Below are positions 5,830 to 6,456 of a stretch of DNA of 6,456 nucleotides, one piece after another. The DNA is from Comamonadaceae bacterium UBA2237 (GTDB lineage: Bacteria; Pseudomonadota; Gammaproteobacteria; Burkholderiales; Burkholderiaceae_C). Location: positions 916 through 7,371 of the forward strand of contig DDYJ01000058.1 of the NCBI GenBank assembly GCA_002347905.1, in the 5' to 3' direction. The notes beneath the pieces are model-generated. The model was not told the DNA's origin and made no database searches. It saw only the letters and a program-made list of their open reading frames with translations. The translations under genes and the position numbers were made by a program. Within the stretch, counting starts at the first letter, position 1. Each line of letters starts with the position of its first letter.

Positions 5830-5857
5830 CACCCTTGGAACGCTTTGCGTTTGGGTG
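5830..5857 (+). other. Second stem-loop in the nrdA-nrdB spacer
   Basis: The outer arms CACCC (5830-5834) and GGGTG (5853-5857) pair, as do inner AACGC (5839-5843) and GCGTT (5847-5851), with a TTT loop and a small bulge (5835-5837). It is followed by AT-rich sequence (GATAATTAATAG), not a T-tract. It is 36 bases before the nrdB start, and might affect transcript stability or leaky termination between the two subunit genes. Confidence 0.4.
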
Positions 5858-5872
5858 CAGAGCATTGATAAT
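5845..5872 (+). promoter_or_regulatory. Possible weak internal promoter before nrdB
   Basis: GATAAT (5867-5872) matches the -10 consensus at five of six positions. TTGCGT (5845-5850), 16 bases upstream, matches the -35 at only three of six. The stretch from 5863 to 5896 is markedly AT-rich. No NrdR-like palindrome is visible here, so nrdB is most simply transcribed from the nrdA promoter. Confidence 0.22.
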
Positions 5873-5893
5873 TAATAGATTGGAAAATAATTT

Positions 5894-6456
5894 ATGTTGA
5901 CCTGGGACGAAGAAGTCAAACCTTCAGCACCACCCTCTTTTGCAAGCGGCATGTCTAGCCGCCTGATGGATATCCCTCCCTCTCCAACTTCACATAGTGC
6001 GCAAGCACCGGTTGCCATGCGTACTTTGGATGACGGCGCGAAAGCACCTGTTATTCCAACACGCACCCCCCCAGTTTCTGCTGCGTCGACAACTGCCGCC
6101 ACCAGCTCACGTCGCGTCAACGCGGCAGACAAGCGCATCATCAATGGCAGCACGGATGTGAACCAGTTGGTGCCTTTCAAATACAAATGGGCTTGGGAGA
6201 AATACCTGGCCACGTGCGCCAACCACTGGATGCCACAAGAAGTCAACATGACGCGTGATATCGCGCTATGGAAAGACCCCAACGGCCTGACCGATGACGA
6301 GCGTCGCTTGATCATGCGCAACCTCGGCTTTTTCGTCACAGCCGACTCTTTGGCTGCTAACAATATTGTGTTGGGCACCTACCGCCACATCACAGCGCCT
6401 GAGTGCCGCCAATTCTTGTTGCGCCAAGCGTTTGAAGAAGCGATCCACACCCACGC
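5894..6456 (+). CDS. nrdB: Ribonucleoside-diphosphate reductase class I, beta subunit NrdB, partial (N-terminal part)
   Basis: Small subunit that houses the dimetal centre and generates the radical passed to NrdA. The first 187 codons are present and the gene runs off the right edge, so about half is missing. The start ATG 5894 has a weak GGAAAA (5882-5887) upstream. Residues 1-75 form a Pro/Ala/Ser/Thr-rich, probably disordered extension beginning MLTWDEEV. The conserved core starts near [20 protein letters not shown] (73-92). Likely first metal ligands are Asp151 in TADSLAANN, Glu182 and His185 in FEEAIHTH, matching Asp84, Glu115 and His118 of E. coli NrdB and placing the core 67 residues further from the N-terminus. 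Asp at the first ligand fits an ordinary class Ia enzyme. The radical tyrosine and the other three ligands are outside the window, so the metal and radical type cannot be read here. It pairs with the upstream nrdA. Confidence 0.95.
   Translation, partial: MLTWDEEVKPSAPPSFASGMSSRLMDIPPSPTSHSAQAPVAMRTLDDGAKAPVIPTRTPPVSAASTTAATSSRRVNAADKRIINGSTDVNQLVPFKYKWAWEKYLATCANHWMPQEVNMTRDIALWKDPNGLTDDERRLIMRNLGFFVTADSLAANNIVLGTYRHITAPECRQFLLRQAFEEAIHTH

Noticed and set aside
5784..5893. Additional NrdR box or strong terminator between nrdA and nrdB
   Set aside because: No sequence resembling the NrdR consensus was found there. Both hairpins lack a T-run, so neither is called as an intrinsic terminator.
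1..6456. Mobile elements, CRISPR array, tRNA/rRNA or a defence-like novel system
   Set aside because: No transposase, integrase, terminal repeats, spaced direct repeats or RNA-gene motifs were seen. Every long coding stretch is a recognised housekeeping or conserved family gene.

Overview
The window is a compact, ordinary-looking stretch of a Gram-negative chromosome. It is most likely from a betaproteobacterium of the order Burkholderiales, and probably from a Comamonadaceae-like freshwater lineage (Limnohabitans/Rhodoferax type). That placement is inference. It rests on protein style (NrdB beginning MLTWDEEV, an NrdA with two ATP-cones and a CEACQ end), on the small PP0621-type protein beside a YpjD-type membrane protein, on AmpD, and on the gene order. 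No phylogenetic computation was possible.

Layout. Positions 1-797 (minus strand) hold the N-terminal 265 codons of ffh, the SRP GTPase, which runs off the left edge. After a 56-base divergent gap, three plus-strand genes follow, each overlapping the next by 4 bases: ypjD (854-1666, CcsA/HemX-like membrane protein), a PP0621-type mini-protein with one membrane helix and a CxxC...CxxxH motif (1663-1905), and ampD (1902-2510, cytoplasmic anhydro-muropeptide amidase). A 354-base noncoding region (2511-2864) follows. Its left half holds weak hairpins. Its right half is a well-formed nrd control region: two NrdR-box-like palindromes 32 bp apart, with a sigma70-type promoter whose -10 element lies inside the second box. 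nrdA (2865-5780 plus stop, 972 aa) and the 5' part of nrdB (5894 to the right edge) follow, separated by 110 bases with two stem-loops.

How the genes work together. NrdA and NrdB are the two subunits of an aerobic class I ribonucleotide reductase, very probably repressed by NrdR when dATP is plentiful. NrdA carries its own ATP/dATP-sensing cones, so dNTP supply appears to be controlled at both the transcriptional and the allosteric level. The ypjD-PP0621-ampD cluster is probably one translationally coupled unit. Its members have no obvious common pathway, though AmpD is a clear cell-wall recycling enzyme and the other two are membrane proteins of poorly known role. Ffh serves co-translational membrane targeting.

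I found no mobile element, CRISPR array, RNA gene, intein or clear novel multi-gene system. The most informative noncoding signal is the NrdR/promoter arrangement, which also decides the nrdA start codon. The least understood gene is the 80-residue PP0621-type protein.
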